From Hemerocallis citrina (Eukaryota > Streptophyta > Magnoliopsida > Asparagales > Asphodelaceae): a stretch of DNA of 64,000 nt. The position numbers and the translations under genes were made by a program. Numbering within the stretch: position 1 is the stretch's first letter; each line of letters begins with the position of its first letter. Shown piece after piece: positions 22,840 to 34,656 of the stretch. The stretch covers positions 110,305,549 to 110,369,548 of the forward strand of contig CM030368.1 in assembly GCA_017893485.1 (NCBI GenBank), given 5' to 3'. The notes beneath the pieces were generated by a model. That model saw nothing but the letters and a program-made list of their open reading frames with translations, did not search any database and was not told where the DNA came from.

Positions 22840-23860
22840 GTTACGAGCTCGGAACCTCGGTAGCTCGACACCCGACGCCGGCCCACCAGATGTTGACACG
22901 TGGCCGGTCAACGTTGACCTTTGACCGCCACGTGGCACCCCCTGCATTTTTTTTCTTTTCTTTTTCCTCCAACCCTGCTCTTTCTTCTCTTTCTTCTCCT
23001 TCCGACTTTGCTCTCTCCTTTCTTCTTCCTTCGTCTCCAGTTTTCGGGGATGTCGAGGGAGGGAGGTGAGCTCGACAAGGAGGAGTTGGAGCTTGGCGAA
23101 GGGGGCGACGACGAGGTAGAGCTTTGTTGACCGAGGGAAGCTCGATGGAGGCTTGCTGAGCATGGCGAGGAGCTCGGCATCGGGGTGAGCTCGCGAAGGA
23201 GGGAGCTTCGGCGAGGAGTAGGGCTCGATTGGGGCTCGATGATGGCGAGACGGTGCTCGTCGAGGAGCTCAACAGCGGTGGAAGTGGAGCTCTGTGGAGG
23301 AACTTGGAGACAGAGAGCTCAGCGTAGGGAAAGCTTCAACGAGGCATCGAGCTCGGAGAAAGAGAGTGCCGAAGATTCGACAGTGGAGCTCCAAGCTCGG
23401 GTTCGGAGCTCAGTTGCAGGAATGATGGCGAGGAGCCGGCTGGAGCTCGGCTATGGAATGGTTCTCGACGTCGTTGGAGGTTGGCAAGCTCGTTGATGGA
23501 GGGAGTGCTCGACGTGGCGAGGAGCAGAGGTGGTAGAGCTCGGCGCTTCGGAGCTCGACGAAGGAGACTTCGGCTTTCATGAGGAGCTTCGACAGTAAGT
23601 TCGGCATGGGAGAGGAGCTCATCAGAGTTTGGCGACGGCGGCACGTAGCTGGGCGAGGAGCTTCGGTGGTGAGCTCGGCATGGGAGAGGAGCTCGTCGGA
23701 GCTTGGCGACGGTAGCATGTAGCTCGGCGAGGAGCTTCGGCGGTTGAAGAAGGTCATGTCGAGCTTTTGGCGGGAAGAGCTGTTGGAGAAGAAGGGGTAA
23801 ACGGAGAGAGGTGGTTCGGGTTTGGGTCCCTAACGGGTCTGAACCCAACCCATTAGCCCC
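22840..23860. repeat. GAGCTC-rich low-complexity segment
   Basis: GAGCTCGG and close variants recur dozens of times, giving overlapping serine/arginine/glutamate-rich ORFs on both strands. None resembles a known protein. Composition differs sharply from its AT-rich surroundings. Confidence 0.7.
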
Positions 23861-24489
23861 TTTTTTGCTGTTGTTGTTGGTTTTTTATTTGCTATTTTGG
23901 TGAATGTTGTCCAGCGAATCCGAGCACAGATTTTGAGGTAAACTTTTTTCCATTATTGCAGTTCGGTATCTCAGTAGCTCGGATTTTAGATCCGAGCTAC
24001 GTGGCTCCATCTGGACGGTTGATCACGATCATGGCGCGAATCACGAGAAAACGTGATTTTTTCGTTTTGTGGGCTCAGATCACGAGAAAACGTGATTTTG
24101 TCGTCTTGTGGACGTGGCAAAATCTGAGCCATCCATCAGTCGTTGGCGCAAACATCTGGATGATCCGATGGTACAAGGAGCTCGGAGGTGTTTTTTCCCA
24201 ATACGGAGGACAGTGCCCCGGTAGCTTGGGAGCGTCTTTCTTGGTGCTACGGATGTCCGGTCGGGGCGTGCGACCCCTCGTTTTGAAGCCAACTCGAAGA
24301 TCTACAACTTCTCTTTAGGAGTGAGTTGAAGAATCACCATTCTTCATGGTCAAAATAGCCCTGAAACATCCTTGTCTTGATGAAGTTGAGGAGTGTTTTG
24401 GTCTTGAGAATCTTCGAAGAGGAGCTCCACTCCTAGGAGCGAAGAAGATGGGCTAGGAAGATCCTTGTAAGAGCCATGGGAAGATCCAT

Positions 24490-25260
24490 TCTTGGAGGTG
24501 AGTGCAAGGAGCAACTCTTGGGGAGAGTTCTAGCTCGGCGCTCATTGAGAGGAAGGGCACTCGTGAGGCGAGCAGAGTGAAGAACATCACAAGGCTCTAG
24601 GAGAGAGCCATTCGGGAGACGAGTTTGAGGACCAACTCTAGGGGAGAGTTTTGTGCTCCGAACTCGCTTAAAAGAGGCCCACTCGGGAGGCGAGTGGGAC
24701 GAAGGGTTTAGCTCTAGGAGAGAGCCATTTGGGAGACAAATTTGAGGAGCAACTCTAGAAGAGAGGTGCCCCGAACTCGTTGAAAAGAGGTCGGCTTTGG
24801 AGGCAAGCAGAGCGAAGAGCTCGGCTCTAGGAGAGAGTCATTTGGGAGACAAGTATGAGGAGCAAATCTAGGGGAGAGTTGAGCTCCGAACTTGTTGTTT
24901 AAGTGAGACTCAACAGTTGTGGGAGTAATTCCGAATGGCGAACCACTTCTTTAAGCGAGTAGTTGAAGAGGAATCGAGCCAAGTTTTGGACTCCGAACTT
25001 GTCGTTTAAAGAGATTCAATAGTTGTGGGAGCAATTCCGAATGGCGAACCACTTCTTACTCGCTTGTAAGAGAGTAGTTAAAGAGGAATCGAGCCAAGTT
25101 TTGGACTCCGAATTTGTTGTTAGAGGGGTTAACGAGTTGTAGGAGCAATTCTGAATAGCGAGCTGCCCTACCCTTGCTTGTTTGCAAGCGGCTAAAGCAA
25201 CGTCGAATCAAGTGTTGGACTCCAAACTCGTTTTTTTTTAGCTTAGTAAGTTGTGGGAGC
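24490..25260. repeat. Two adjacent arrays of degenerate repeats of about 120 bp
   Basis: From about 24490 to 24900 the unit contains CTCTAGG(A/G)GAGAG and GGGAGAC(G/A)A(G/A)T; from about 24893 to 25260 it contains GTGGGAGCAATTCCGAATGG and GAATCGAGCCAAGTTTTGGA. There are roughly three to four units of each. They occupy the place where pol would be expected in a Tat element. Confidence 0.75.
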
Positions 25261-25379
25261 AGCCATGTAAGAGAAGCTGGACTCTGAAATCACCATTTAA
25301 TGAGTCGTAGATGTGACTCGGAGAGATAGAGATGAAGCAAGAGCAATAATTTTCAATTAAAAAATACTAAGTTTTACTG

Positions 25380-27059
25380 AGATAAACTAAATGGTCGCTT
25401 CGATGGGGCGAACCATTATTACATGCTGTTGGCCGGGTTACAAGCATCGGCCTTATTGAAAATCGAGATCCTACTTCTACGATAGGGTGGAGGCTGCTTG
25501 GGAGGAGTTGGGTTCTCCCCCCATTGGACCTCCCTGGATGAGGTGGAAGACGGCCCCCGGTTCTGAATCTTGAAACTCGGCGGACCTCTCTGTTTGTTTG
25601 TAGGCTCCTCGGGGTGGAAGGTCGGCCCCGTCTTTTCAGAGGAACTTGTCCAGGTGCCCCCGCTGTATGAGTTCTTCGATCTCCTCTTTGAGAGCCCGAC
25701 AATCATCCGTGTCATGGTCATGGTCCCTATGAAAGCGGCACCACTTATCCCTGTTTCTCTTCTTGCCGGGGGTATTCATTCTAGGGGGGGCATGGAGTAG
25801 CCCTTCTTTGTCCACCTTCATAAGAAATGTTGATATACTAGCATTGAGGGGGTGAACTTCTCAAAATGAGGAGCTGGGCGGCGCTGGCCATTGTCGTCCC
25901 TCTGGAGCTTCTAAGAACCTTCTTCGCTTGTATTCTTCCGTTTGTTCCCAGAAGATGATTCCTCGAGAGTGGGGGGTTGAGAGCCTCTTCCACTCGAATA
26001 TACTTCTCACTCCTAAGAAGGAGTTCTGAGAAGTTTCAAGGAGGCTTCTTGGCAAGGGAGGCTCTGAGGTAAGCATTGAGAACGTTGGATCGGAAGGCGA
26101 AAGTGGCGACCGAGGGTTCCAAGGAAGCGATGGACCTAGCTTCAGCGGTGAAGCGCTTGACATAGTCCCTCAATCATTCCCCCTTCTTTTGACCGAGGAA
26201 CAGTAGGGAGTCGCTCGTCTTCTCGGTGCAGCGACTGCTCACGAAATGTGTGAGGAAAAGACCCTCGAACTAGTCGAAGGAGAAGATAGATGCTGGTGCA
26301 AGTCGAGAGCACCATTCTCTCGCAGGCCCCTTCAGCATGGCAGGGAAGGTCTTGCAAAGGAGTGCATCCGAAGCCTGGTGGATCATCATGAGAGTTTTAA
26401 AACTCTCGATATGGTTGGTAGGGTCCGACTCCCCATTGTATGACTCAAAGTTAGGGGGCTTAAAGTTTTGCGGGACCGGGGCTTCCATGATGGCTCGGGA
26501 GAACAGGGGCTTGCTCGATAGGAAATTCCTCACCCGTTGTTCCTCTTCTCTGTCAAGTTGGCCAAGGCGCCTCTCTATCTCATGGAGACGGTGGTAGACC
26601 GAGTCTTCCCTTCGGTCATATCCTGCCGATCCCCTAGACTCTTTCCCTTGCGAAGGGGACTAGGAGTGCGGTGGTGACGTCTCGGGGTAGGTTCAGGACT
26701 AGGTACCCATTGCTCGTGGTTAGGAGCGGCGTTGAGGGCCCGCAGAACGGCTTCTTGAAAATCTTGGAGCTCCGCCCTTGTGACTGGTGCCTCTCCAGCT
26801 TGGCGGTACCTATGTGTGGCTTGGCTTACTGGAGAATGAGCCGATGATGCTGAGGGGACTCTCTTTGCCTCCTCGGGGGAGGGGATCTTCTGGTCCTCGG
26901 TCGGCGAGGGGTCCGGACTCTTGAGACCCCTGGGTGCTTAGGTTGATGGACTCCCCCAAGGGCTTGCAATTCAACCAGGCGAGTTCGGAGGTCGACCCCC
27001 TTTTGGCAGTCGGCAATCACTTGACGGAGATCCCGCACAGGAGGACTTTGAGAAGCCAT
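25380..27059 (-). pseudogene. Tat-lineage gag, frameshifted
   Basis: The minus strand encodes Gag of a Tat/Ogre-lineage gypsy element in several frames. It probably starts at ATG 27059 (MASQSPPVRDLRQ). The capsid-type retrotransposon gag domain is clear at 26533-26270 (phrases MEAPVPQNFKPPNF, SDPTNHIESFKTLM, LKGPAREWCSRL). A frame change follows near 26270, with later gag phrases LRDYVKRF and ATFAFRSNVL readable only in another frame. The zinc-binding region CRFHRDHDHDTDDC followed by LKEEIEELIQRGHL lies at about 25740-25636. Gag would package element RNA, but this copy cannot make an intact protein. Confidence 0.8.
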
Positions 27060-27319
27060 AGAGTCAACTGGAGGATTGTGAACCGTGACATGGTCCTGAG
27101 GAGGATGTTTCTTTGGACGACTCCCACTAGAGCCCCCCTGGGTAGCCCCCCGAGACCCTGGAGGGGCCTATTAAGAAGGAGCACCTTGAGTTGGAGGAGG
27201 TGGAGGAGGAAGAGAAGTGGTTCTTCGGCTGGAGACTGCTGCCTTCCCCTTCTCTTTTGGATGCATGGCTTGAAACTGGTCTCGCTGATGAAGTTAGGTC
27301 AGGTTGCTTTTTCGTTTGC

Positions 27320-27334
27320 CACAGACTGCGCCAA
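27320..27334 (-). other. Primer-binding site of Tat-lineage element
   Basis: The minus strand reads ATTGGCGCAGTCTGTGG two bases from the LTR. It resembles the usual plant Tat site TGGCGCCGTCTGTGG, with one C-to-A change. Confidence 0.75.
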
Positions 27335-27336
27335 TC

Positions 27337-27911
27337 TGTTGCCACTGAATCTGGTGTGGGGGCAATAGATAGAATTTGTGGATTCTTGAGAAAATGAACA
27401 AGGCAAACCTGTTGACCTTCACCAAATTGTTGACCATTTTCTTGCTGCTGTCGCAAACCTGCAAAATGTGCGATACACTGGGATGGATCCCGGCGACGCA
27501 CCCTCCAACGCTCTTGTCAGTAATCAGAATGATTAAGAAAGAGCTTTTACTGAAAAAAGATTGATTACCTTATTATGGTGGAGGGAGAGGGGTTTTTATA
27601 GTCGCCTTAGGGATCCGTTTCGAGATAAGAACAAATCTCTACTTTCTGGTGTGGATGGATAGAAGTGGTTAAAACCTCCTCTTAGGGATAATTATTAATA
27701 TGAATTCTTCTTTATCTTTTTGAACTGGTTTGTAACAGATTAGGACCCATACCCTGTAAGACAGATCCGTTTATGGGTTATTGAGCTTTGAAGAAAGACC
27801 CAGTCCCCATTTCAGACCCGTTTGTAGGTGAAATTACCATTTTACCCCTGAGCTTTAAGATTCGTGTCCGATTCGAACGGTCCCGATTTAATCCAATTTT
27901 TAGCCATATCA
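27337..27911 (-). repeat. 5' LTR of Tat-lineage element
   Basis: 575 bp. The minus-strand promoter TATAAAAACCCC is at about 27590-27602. Differs from the 3' LTR by many scattered substitutions, so the insertion is not recent. Confidence 0.88.
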
Positions 27912-28105
27912 AGAACGATAGATCACTCTAACGAAGGCAACCAAAGTCATAGGATACACAAAAACTCAAGAGCTCAAATCGAACACAAGATGCAAAAGAC
28001 TAAAAAACATTTCATTGGAATGTAAAGATACATCAAGCGGTGGCCAGTCCGCTATTAGGCATCCATACAAAATGAAAAGTAAAAAACAAAAAGCTAAGAG
28101 AGGAG

Positions 28106-29793
28106 TCAAAGGTCCACCTCAGTCGATGGCCCCGCAGGAGACGACTCACCACCGGTTCCCTTAACTGCCCCCGAACTCACTACAATCACAGTTAAGGGAT
28201 CTACTTCAATTTCCTCCTCCTGCTCCTCTTCCTCCCAGGTCTCCGCCAGATGTGTTGCCACCTCCAACTCCTGAAGGGCCTTTGCCCGCTCTGCTCTGGC
28301 CCTATCACTCGACGCCTTCAGCTCCTTCTCCTGATCTGCTACTTTTTTCAAGAAGAAGCTAAAGTGGCAAGTGGTATGCAAGAAGAAAATGATTCGAAGT
28401 CACGACAAGGAAAACAAACTTCTATCAATTCATGAAAAGTCTAAAGCAGGATGAAAATTATAAAAGCATACCACCATATTGGCCCTGATTATCTCCAAGG
28501 CGGAGTCGCCAACTAAACTCGCAGCCATCGCAACTCTGTCCTTGGGGGTCGTGAGGTGGTGAATTTCCTGCATACAACTCGTCAATCCCCAAGGAACCCG
28601 TCGTGTTTCATGACCCGCCAATCCGGAACAAAAAAAATTTTGTGCTCTTCCATAAGGTTCGCTTCAACCTATGGAGTGAGGAGATGAACCTTAAGCGCGA
28701 GAGCCGCAATTAAGGAAAATCCACCGGCAGTTGGGGTAGTCGAAGAAGCGGGTAGAGACTCTATGTTCACCATTGGGGCGACGCTCGTCTGTCCCCTCGC
28801 AACCTTCACCACCGTAGGTCTAGTGGTTGCTCTCTTCCTTTCTTCTCTTCAGGGGATTTGCCACTCAACCCTGCACATTTGGCAATGATTGCGTCAAAAT
28901 CCATACCGATTGCTCCTGCCGAACAAAACACTAAGTATGACAAGAGAAGGAAAGAAGCGATAACTACAAAAACAAAAGTAAAGTGCAAAGAAAAAATAAA
29001 GATGCGTACTAGGGTTGATCGAATTGAGACCCCCCTGAAGAGAAACTCCTCGGTCACCTCTCTCCACCTCGTGGGAATCCACCGCAGATCACAACTACAA
29101 ATGAGGAAGTACTTATCCCTCCTATACTTGACCGAGTTCGGGTTTTCAATCAACTTCACCCGCCGATGAGGATTGAGATAGTATCTGAACTCCGATTTGT
29201 TCTTCTGGTGGATCTTGTAGAGCATCCTCAACACACTCAGTCACAGCTCAATCCCCGCTGCCTGGAAATGCAACACGAAGCCGTTCACATGTCTCCACAT
29301 ATTCGGCATTTACTAAATGGGGCTTAAAGAATACCACCGCAAAACCTCACTCACAAACGAGGGAAGAATAAGATGAAGCCCCGCAAGAAAAGTATCAAAC
29401 TGGATGAAGCACATATCAGGAAGGGTTGGTGAACAAGATCTAATGCCGAGGCCTGGAAACGCAAGATCGAACACCTTCAGAATCATAAAGAACTCTTGTA
29501 TACTACAAAAATCATCCTCCATAAGCATCGAAGATATGTCGTCCACCTCCTAATGTTCACGAGGCTCATTATCCTCATACAGTGGCACCATCCCATGCTC
29601 GACTCGCCCCAATGGATCGGTGGAGTAATCTCGAATGCCACCAAGATGCGACAATGGGCTAGGAAGCCTACCCAACTCCCCTACTTCTCTCGGTCTCTCT
29701 AAAATTGTCTCAACAACAACCGACTCTCTAAAATGGTTAATCGCCAACAAGGCTAGAAGAGGAGGTCTCGTCTCCCGAAGAAACCCTAGACAT
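28106..29793 (-). pseudogene. Antisense extra ORF with putative gypsy-type transposon domain (PF04195-like)
   Basis: The minus strand reads as one decayed gene from ATG 29793 (MSRVSSGDE), through frames at 29750-29550, 29546-29313, 29234-28806 and 28621-28430, to 28381-28106. The piece CFIQFDTFLAGLHLILPSF then VSEVLRWYSL, followed by HPNMWRHVNGFVLHF-like wording and a Lys/Arg/Tyr-rich stretch, has the pattern I know from the plant putative gypsy-type transposon domain. A coiled coil (KKVADQEKELKASS) and an acidic tail (EEEEQEEE) end it. T-rich introns may account for some frame changes; others are stops or indels. Antisense extra ORFs are known in Tat-lineage elements. Molecular function is unknown. 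Confidence 0.6.
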
Positions 29794-29800
29794 CTTGCTA

Positions 29801-29804
<4 letters not shown>

Positions 29805-29834
<30 letters not shown>
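29805..29834. repeat. (AT)n microsatellite
   Basis: An uninterrupted AT dinucleotide run of about 30 bp in the presumed 5' leader of the antisense ORF. Confidence 0.95.
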
Positions 29835-29836
<2 letters not shown>

Positions 29837-29974
29837 CAATCGAAGTGACTGCTATGGTCGGAAAGATCGCTGAAAAAAGAAAACAACCACTGGAGTGCTA
29901 TTACAAAATCGCTAGAAAGAAAATTCTGAGGATGTGAAAATAAGAGAATGAGGAAGGAGTGGAGAGGGGGAGAG

Positions 29975-29983
29975 GGATTTATA
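29975..29983 (-). promoter_or_regulatory. TATA box of the antisense ORF
   Basis: The minus strand reads CTATAAATCCCTC, about 185 bp upstream of the ATG at 29793 and followed by a CT-rich leader. The W-box/G-box array starts about 100 bp further upstream, as expected for an upstream activating region. Expression is inferred. Confidence 0.55.
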
Positions 29984-30086
29984 GAAGAGAGAAGCGACAG
30001 TTGGGCTCCCAAAGCTAATGGGCCCCCAACTGATGGGGAAGCCAAAAAGATAGAGGAGTCTAACGGTCGGTACGACCAAACGACAA

Positions 30087-30654
30087 ATCTCGTTGACTGG
30101 TCAACGGTTAACGGTCAAAGAGGGACATGTGGTGCCCAGCCGAACTATCACCAACGCTCGTTGGCGCACACCGAGCAAACGTGTGCCCAATCAAAAAATG
30201 CAGGAAAATCCATTGACTGGTCAACGGTAAACGGTCAAAAAGGGACACGTGGTGCCCAGCCGAACCATCACTAGCGTTCTATAGCGCGTGCCGAACAAAC
30301 TTGTCTCTGATAAAAAATTGATGCAAAACCCATTGACTGGTCAACGGTCAAAGAAGGACACGTGGTGCCCAGCTGAACCATCACTAACGTTCAGTGGCGT
30401 GCACCGAACAATCGTCTCCCCGATTGAAAAATGAACAAAAACCTGTTGACTAGTCAACAGTCAACGGTCAACAGGACATGTGTCATGCAGCTAAAGCATC
30501 GAAGCAGCTCGGAGGCGAGCGCCGAACAAACGTGTCTCAGATCAAAAAATGGAGAAAAACTGTTGACCAGTCAACAGAATACGTTTCCCGCAGCGGAAGC
30601 ATCAAAGTAGCACTGAACCGTGCGTCGAACAAACATGTCCCAGATCAAAAAAGA
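30087..30654. repeat. Tandem W-box/G-box units, first block (five units)
   Basis: Units of about 97-120 bp begin with inverted W-boxes (TTGACTGGTCAACGG, with GGTCAA again shortly after), carry ACACGTG or ACATGTG, then ACCATCAC and GCACCGAACAAACGTGTC, and end in an A-rich GATCAAAAAATG...AAAAACC stretch. Starts lie near 30097, 30213, 30334, 30447 and 30563. TTGAC(C/T) is the core bound by WRKY factors and CACGTG that of bZIP/bHLH factors (established). Use as a promoter is inference. Confidence 0.85.
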
Positions 30655-31889
30655 AAAACTGTAACCCCTGTTCTCGTATATATGTATTTTTCTGTGTATT
30701 TTCTGTATTTAAAATTTTTATAACTTCCTTCCTGCTTTTAAATTCGTTTTTTTCAACAATTACACTTTTAATTGATCGAATTTTAACAAAATACTATTCT
30801 GGTTTCTAAGAAATTTTCTATTTCATTTTATTATTCGAAAATTATATTTATTTCGAATAACGGTGTATTTTAATTTTATTTTATATTCATAATTGATAGA
30901 CTATTTACATTTTAGTCCAAACCAATTATATTATTTCTATTTGGATATTAATAAAATTGTTAAAGACAAATCCGATTTTGATATGTATCTATTTATTTTT
31001 TCTGAGTATTTATTCTGATTGTACTATTTTGTCCTTTTCTGAACCGTGTATTTGTTCCTTCAAGAATTTAGCAATTTAGCAATTTATTTTTCTGAGTATT
31101 TATTCTGATTATACTATTTTGTCCTTTTCTGAACCGTGTATTTGTTCCTTCGTCCTATTTTGTCGTCTGTGATTTCAATCTTCTTATTTAATTTCTTCTG
31201 CTAATTTTGTCTTCGGATAAATTGCTAAATTCAAAATTCAATTATTTCATGGCCTAATTAATTATCTTTTGCTTCCTACCCAGTTGGATCCAAATCTTAA
31301 CCCAAGCTACCCTATTAAAACCCTATAATTATCTCCCTATTGAATTTTTAAACCCGTTTACCCAATAACCCATTTACCCCTAACCCTAATTCACCTCTTA
31401 CATATAACCCACTGTTAAACCATAATTAATCCAACTTAATTACTTTCTAACCACCACAGCCCCCCTCCTCCCCCCTTTTCACAGTTACTTCATCTGCCAC
31501 CTTCAACATCTCCCGTTTAGCCGTTTCCCGACCTCCGAAACCCTCCATCTCCATCCCGTCCTCCGTCGCTCCATCTCCTCGACCACCGCCTCGTCTTCCT
31601 CACCCTGCAACCCTCATCAACCCATCATCACAGTCGCCTCACCTTCCTCTGAGCGCCTCCCGCTCACTCCCTCGCCTGCTTTCCCTCGCCCTAGTCGACA
31701 GTCGATCCCTATCGACTATCCTCGATGCTGCCATCGCCTCCCTGCCGTCGAGCTACCCTCGATAGCACCACCTCCGATCATTTCCCGCTGTGCCCTATCA
31801 ACCACCATAGCTCCGACGACCCCCTGCAGTCGCCACCCTTGCTGTTGTCAGCCTTCCCAGTGCAACAGCACCTCCATCCGGCCATTTGA

Positions 31890-32060
31890 ATCTGAGCCGT
31901 CCAATCAACCTGATCTTGATCACCATCTTGATCATCGCTCGCGATCTCGACCATCGATCATCTTGATCTTGAACGTCATCAAGATCCGTGCCGATCCGTC
32001 TGATCGTTGTTTGGTTATCAACTTCGAGATCTGTGCCCATTCGTGATCATCTCATCAAGA
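31890..32060. repeat. GATC-rich tract in solo LTR
   Basis: TTGATC, CGATC and GATCATC recur about fourteen times in 170 bp. The homologous tracts in the LARD-like LTRs are at 36005-36275 and 40905-41165. Confidence 0.8.
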
Positions 32061-33564
32061 ATCGCTCGGTTCGTGCGTCATCGTATTTGTGTTCATCGCT
32101 CAGGATCCATTCCCATTATTCTTTCATCGGATTCATCGTCTACACCCTAAGACAAGTAACTTGTATATTATTTGTTTATATACAAGTACAAAATACCGCA
32201 TGTAAGTACAAAATAACACATGTATATTTATTCTTCGTGATCTATGGTATATTGTGTAGTTTGTTACATGCTTGGTGTACTAGATGTGTTATGTCGTTGT
32301 AGACTTGCTAATACCCATGCTATGTTGATTTGAATATCTAATATATCGCGTTTTGTATTATATTCTGATTTGAATCTTTTGTAGATGAGTTGTTTGATTA
32401 AATGCATGAAAGAATTTCGTTTTGCTGTTATCCTGATTTGGTTCAAAATTTTAGACCCTGTTAAGATCAGTAAAATAAATTATTTTGTGAATATGATTTG
32501 TAGACATCAGTGTCTATTTTTCAGAACATTCGACGAATCTCAATTTCGATTTCGATGTGTGAGTTATCACTATTTTACTGTAGATGTGTCGTAATTTTCA
32601 GATTTTGAATTATACGATCATTACACGATCTATTATTTTAAAACTGATGCTAAAAGTAAAATTTGGACTTAATATTTTCCTGGGTATTATTAGACATGAC
32701 AGGGATCAACCCCTAATTTTTGTAGAATTGTTTAGCGACTCTTATAATTTATTTCATGCTTGCGAAACAAATCAATATACTTCCAAACTGCATGCTGTTC
32801 AGTGAAGAACTCTATTTTCAACCTGATTCCAGTCATTGTTGAATAAACCTTTGTGAATATGAAATATAGCCTGGTATGTCTATTTTACAAGACTTTTGAC
32901 GGATTTGAATTTTGAGTTGTATTTTGTGATTTATCACTGTTTTGGTACTGCTGTGTCCAGAATTTCAGATTCATAAATTTGTTGTATTGATCTGTTTTTC
33001 GAATTTATTTGACTATACAATCTGAAGTAAAACTTTATGAAATTTTATATGCTGATACTAGAAATGCAAAGGAACCTTCCAGATTTTTCCTAGATTTAAT
33101 TAATGTGTTTTTATACTATTTTCAAGCTTATAAATAAAACATTGCAATTTCTGGCTGAACATGAATTCTGTATAAAACGCTGTTTTGAACCATGTTTCTA
33201 TAGTTGTTATATGACTTGTATATATGCACTGGATTCGGCTGAGAGCATAGTATCTAGATTTTCTGGCGGATCCAGGTTTGCATTCTTGTGGCAACGGGAA
33301 TCTCAGATTTGGTGCAGCTATGTCTTGCTGGCCAGAATTGGAAGTCTCGTTGTCCTAGACTAATATGAATTGTTTGTCACCTGTCCATATTTCTATCCGA
33401 CCTGAACTTTTCTCTTGTTCTTGCCATACTTATCTTGTCCTGTTTGTACACGTATATGACTGCTTTAATAATAATCATAAATAACAAGTCGGGGTTTAAG
33501 GGAAAGACCTTAGTAGTGGACAATATAGGTAAGTGTTTTCGGAAGGAGGCCCGTGTTTCCCACT

Positions 33565-33672
33565 TAATGCTTGATTCATGAACCTGTTATACTATTATTC
33601 GATTCATGAATCTGTTATATTACTATTAATTCATGAACCTGTTATACTACTATCTGATTCATGAACCTGTTA
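33565..33672. repeat. Minisatellite GATTCATGAACCTGTTA in solo LTR
   Basis: Four to five copies of a 22-30 bp unit, ATTCATGAA(C/T)CTGTTATA followed by CTATTAT spacers, at the same LTR position as the unrelated repeats in other family-C copies. Confidence 0.85.
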
Positions 33673-34532
33673 CCTGTTACATGACGCCTGAGTACACGGC
33701 CCTATAGAAACCCACCAATAGATCTAAACGTAACTTGCATGAATGTAGCAACCATGTGGTAAAATTTGAGACGCATGAAGTGCTACCTAGATAAGATTAA
33801 ATACAAGACTTGAGAATAACATGATCACTTGCACATTCCTAATTCCTGTACATGCTATGTGACACCTGTTACATGTTTACCTGCTTGCATGCTACTTGAC
33901 ACTTGCTACATGATACCTGCACCCGGTTACCTCACCATGTTACTTTATTATGTTCTTGATTAGGAGTTAGTCGCTATATTTTGCTATCACATTCCTCACA
34001 TGTTTATTTCAGTACTTGCTTCTTGTTGCTACTCTGTATTTTCTTTATCTGTTTTTGTACTTGATGGCTACACTACATGCAGCCCGTAACTTGCACTGAC
34101 GGGCGTGTTGTTTCTTTTTCCTTATCCTATAAATTGTTAAATTTGCAGATTTCGACGATCAGCTGCCTGAAGGAGTAAGTGACCAAGTGTTCTAGGCTTG
34201 GCTAGAGTTTCTACTTCATATTATTATTTTCCTATCTTGAATAAATTGTATTTATTTGCTACTTGGATTTTGTATTGGGCATTTTGTCCCAGAACTTATA
34301 ACTTGTTGCTTCCAGATCTGCTTTATTTGAGAATTAAGTATTTTTGTCTCAAGTGAATTCTATTGATTTATAAATTTATTCATGCATGCGTGGTTGATTA
34401 TTTCCTGTCAATTCTTGTTTATTCATATGTATTGTTGTAAAGATCCTTACAGCTCGTGAATGGTGAAAGCCATTCGCTGGAATTTTGTCGCGTATTCGTA
34501 TTTTGTATTCCTGTTTGGAGCGGGGCGTGACA

Positions 34533-34656
34533 AAAACCGTTGACCGGCCAATGGTCAACGGTTAACGGGACACGTGTCGTGCAGTCAATGAATCAAAGTA
34601 GCTCAGAATCGTGCACTAAACAAACGTGTCCCCGATCGAAAAATGAAGTAAAAACC
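34533..34656. repeat. W-box/G-box array, second block
   Basis: One further unit (GTTGACCGGCCAATGG, GGACACGTGTCG, ending in AAAAACC) lies between the solo LTR and the family-B-like LTR. It continues the phase of the first block. Confidence 0.8.

Larger units (their letters stand above)
21813..27911 (-). mobile_element. Tat-lineage gag-only LTR retrotransposon with perfect TSD
   Basis: A minus-strand element of about 6.1 kb with LTRs 21813-22386 and 27337-27911 and TSD AGAAC (21808-21812 and 27912-27916). The primer-binding site TGGCGCAGTCTGTGG at about 27320-27334 and the polypurine tract AGGAGTGGGGGCCTCG at 22387-22402 are both on the minus strand. Only a frameshifted gag is present. About 3 kb between gag and the 3' LTR is repeats and low-complexity DNA in place of pol. 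It therefore depends on a related autonomous element. Confidence 0.9.
30660..34532 (+). mobile_element. Family C solo LTR with perfect TSD
   Basis: A 3873-bp LTR, TGTAACCCCTG...GGAGCGGGGCGTGACA, flanked by AAAAC at 30655-30659 and 34533-34537. There is no primer-binding site, polypurine tract or internal domain, so it is the product of recombination between the LTRs of one element. It sits in the A-rich end of an array unit. It contains a GATC-rich tract (31890-32060), a short inverted repeat CAAGT-A-ACTTG (32153-32163) and a minisatellite (33565-33672). Confidence 0.9.

Noticed and set aside
22719..23848. Overlapping 100-170 residue ORFs on both strands
   Set aside because: GAGCTC-rich low complexity produces open frames in all directions.
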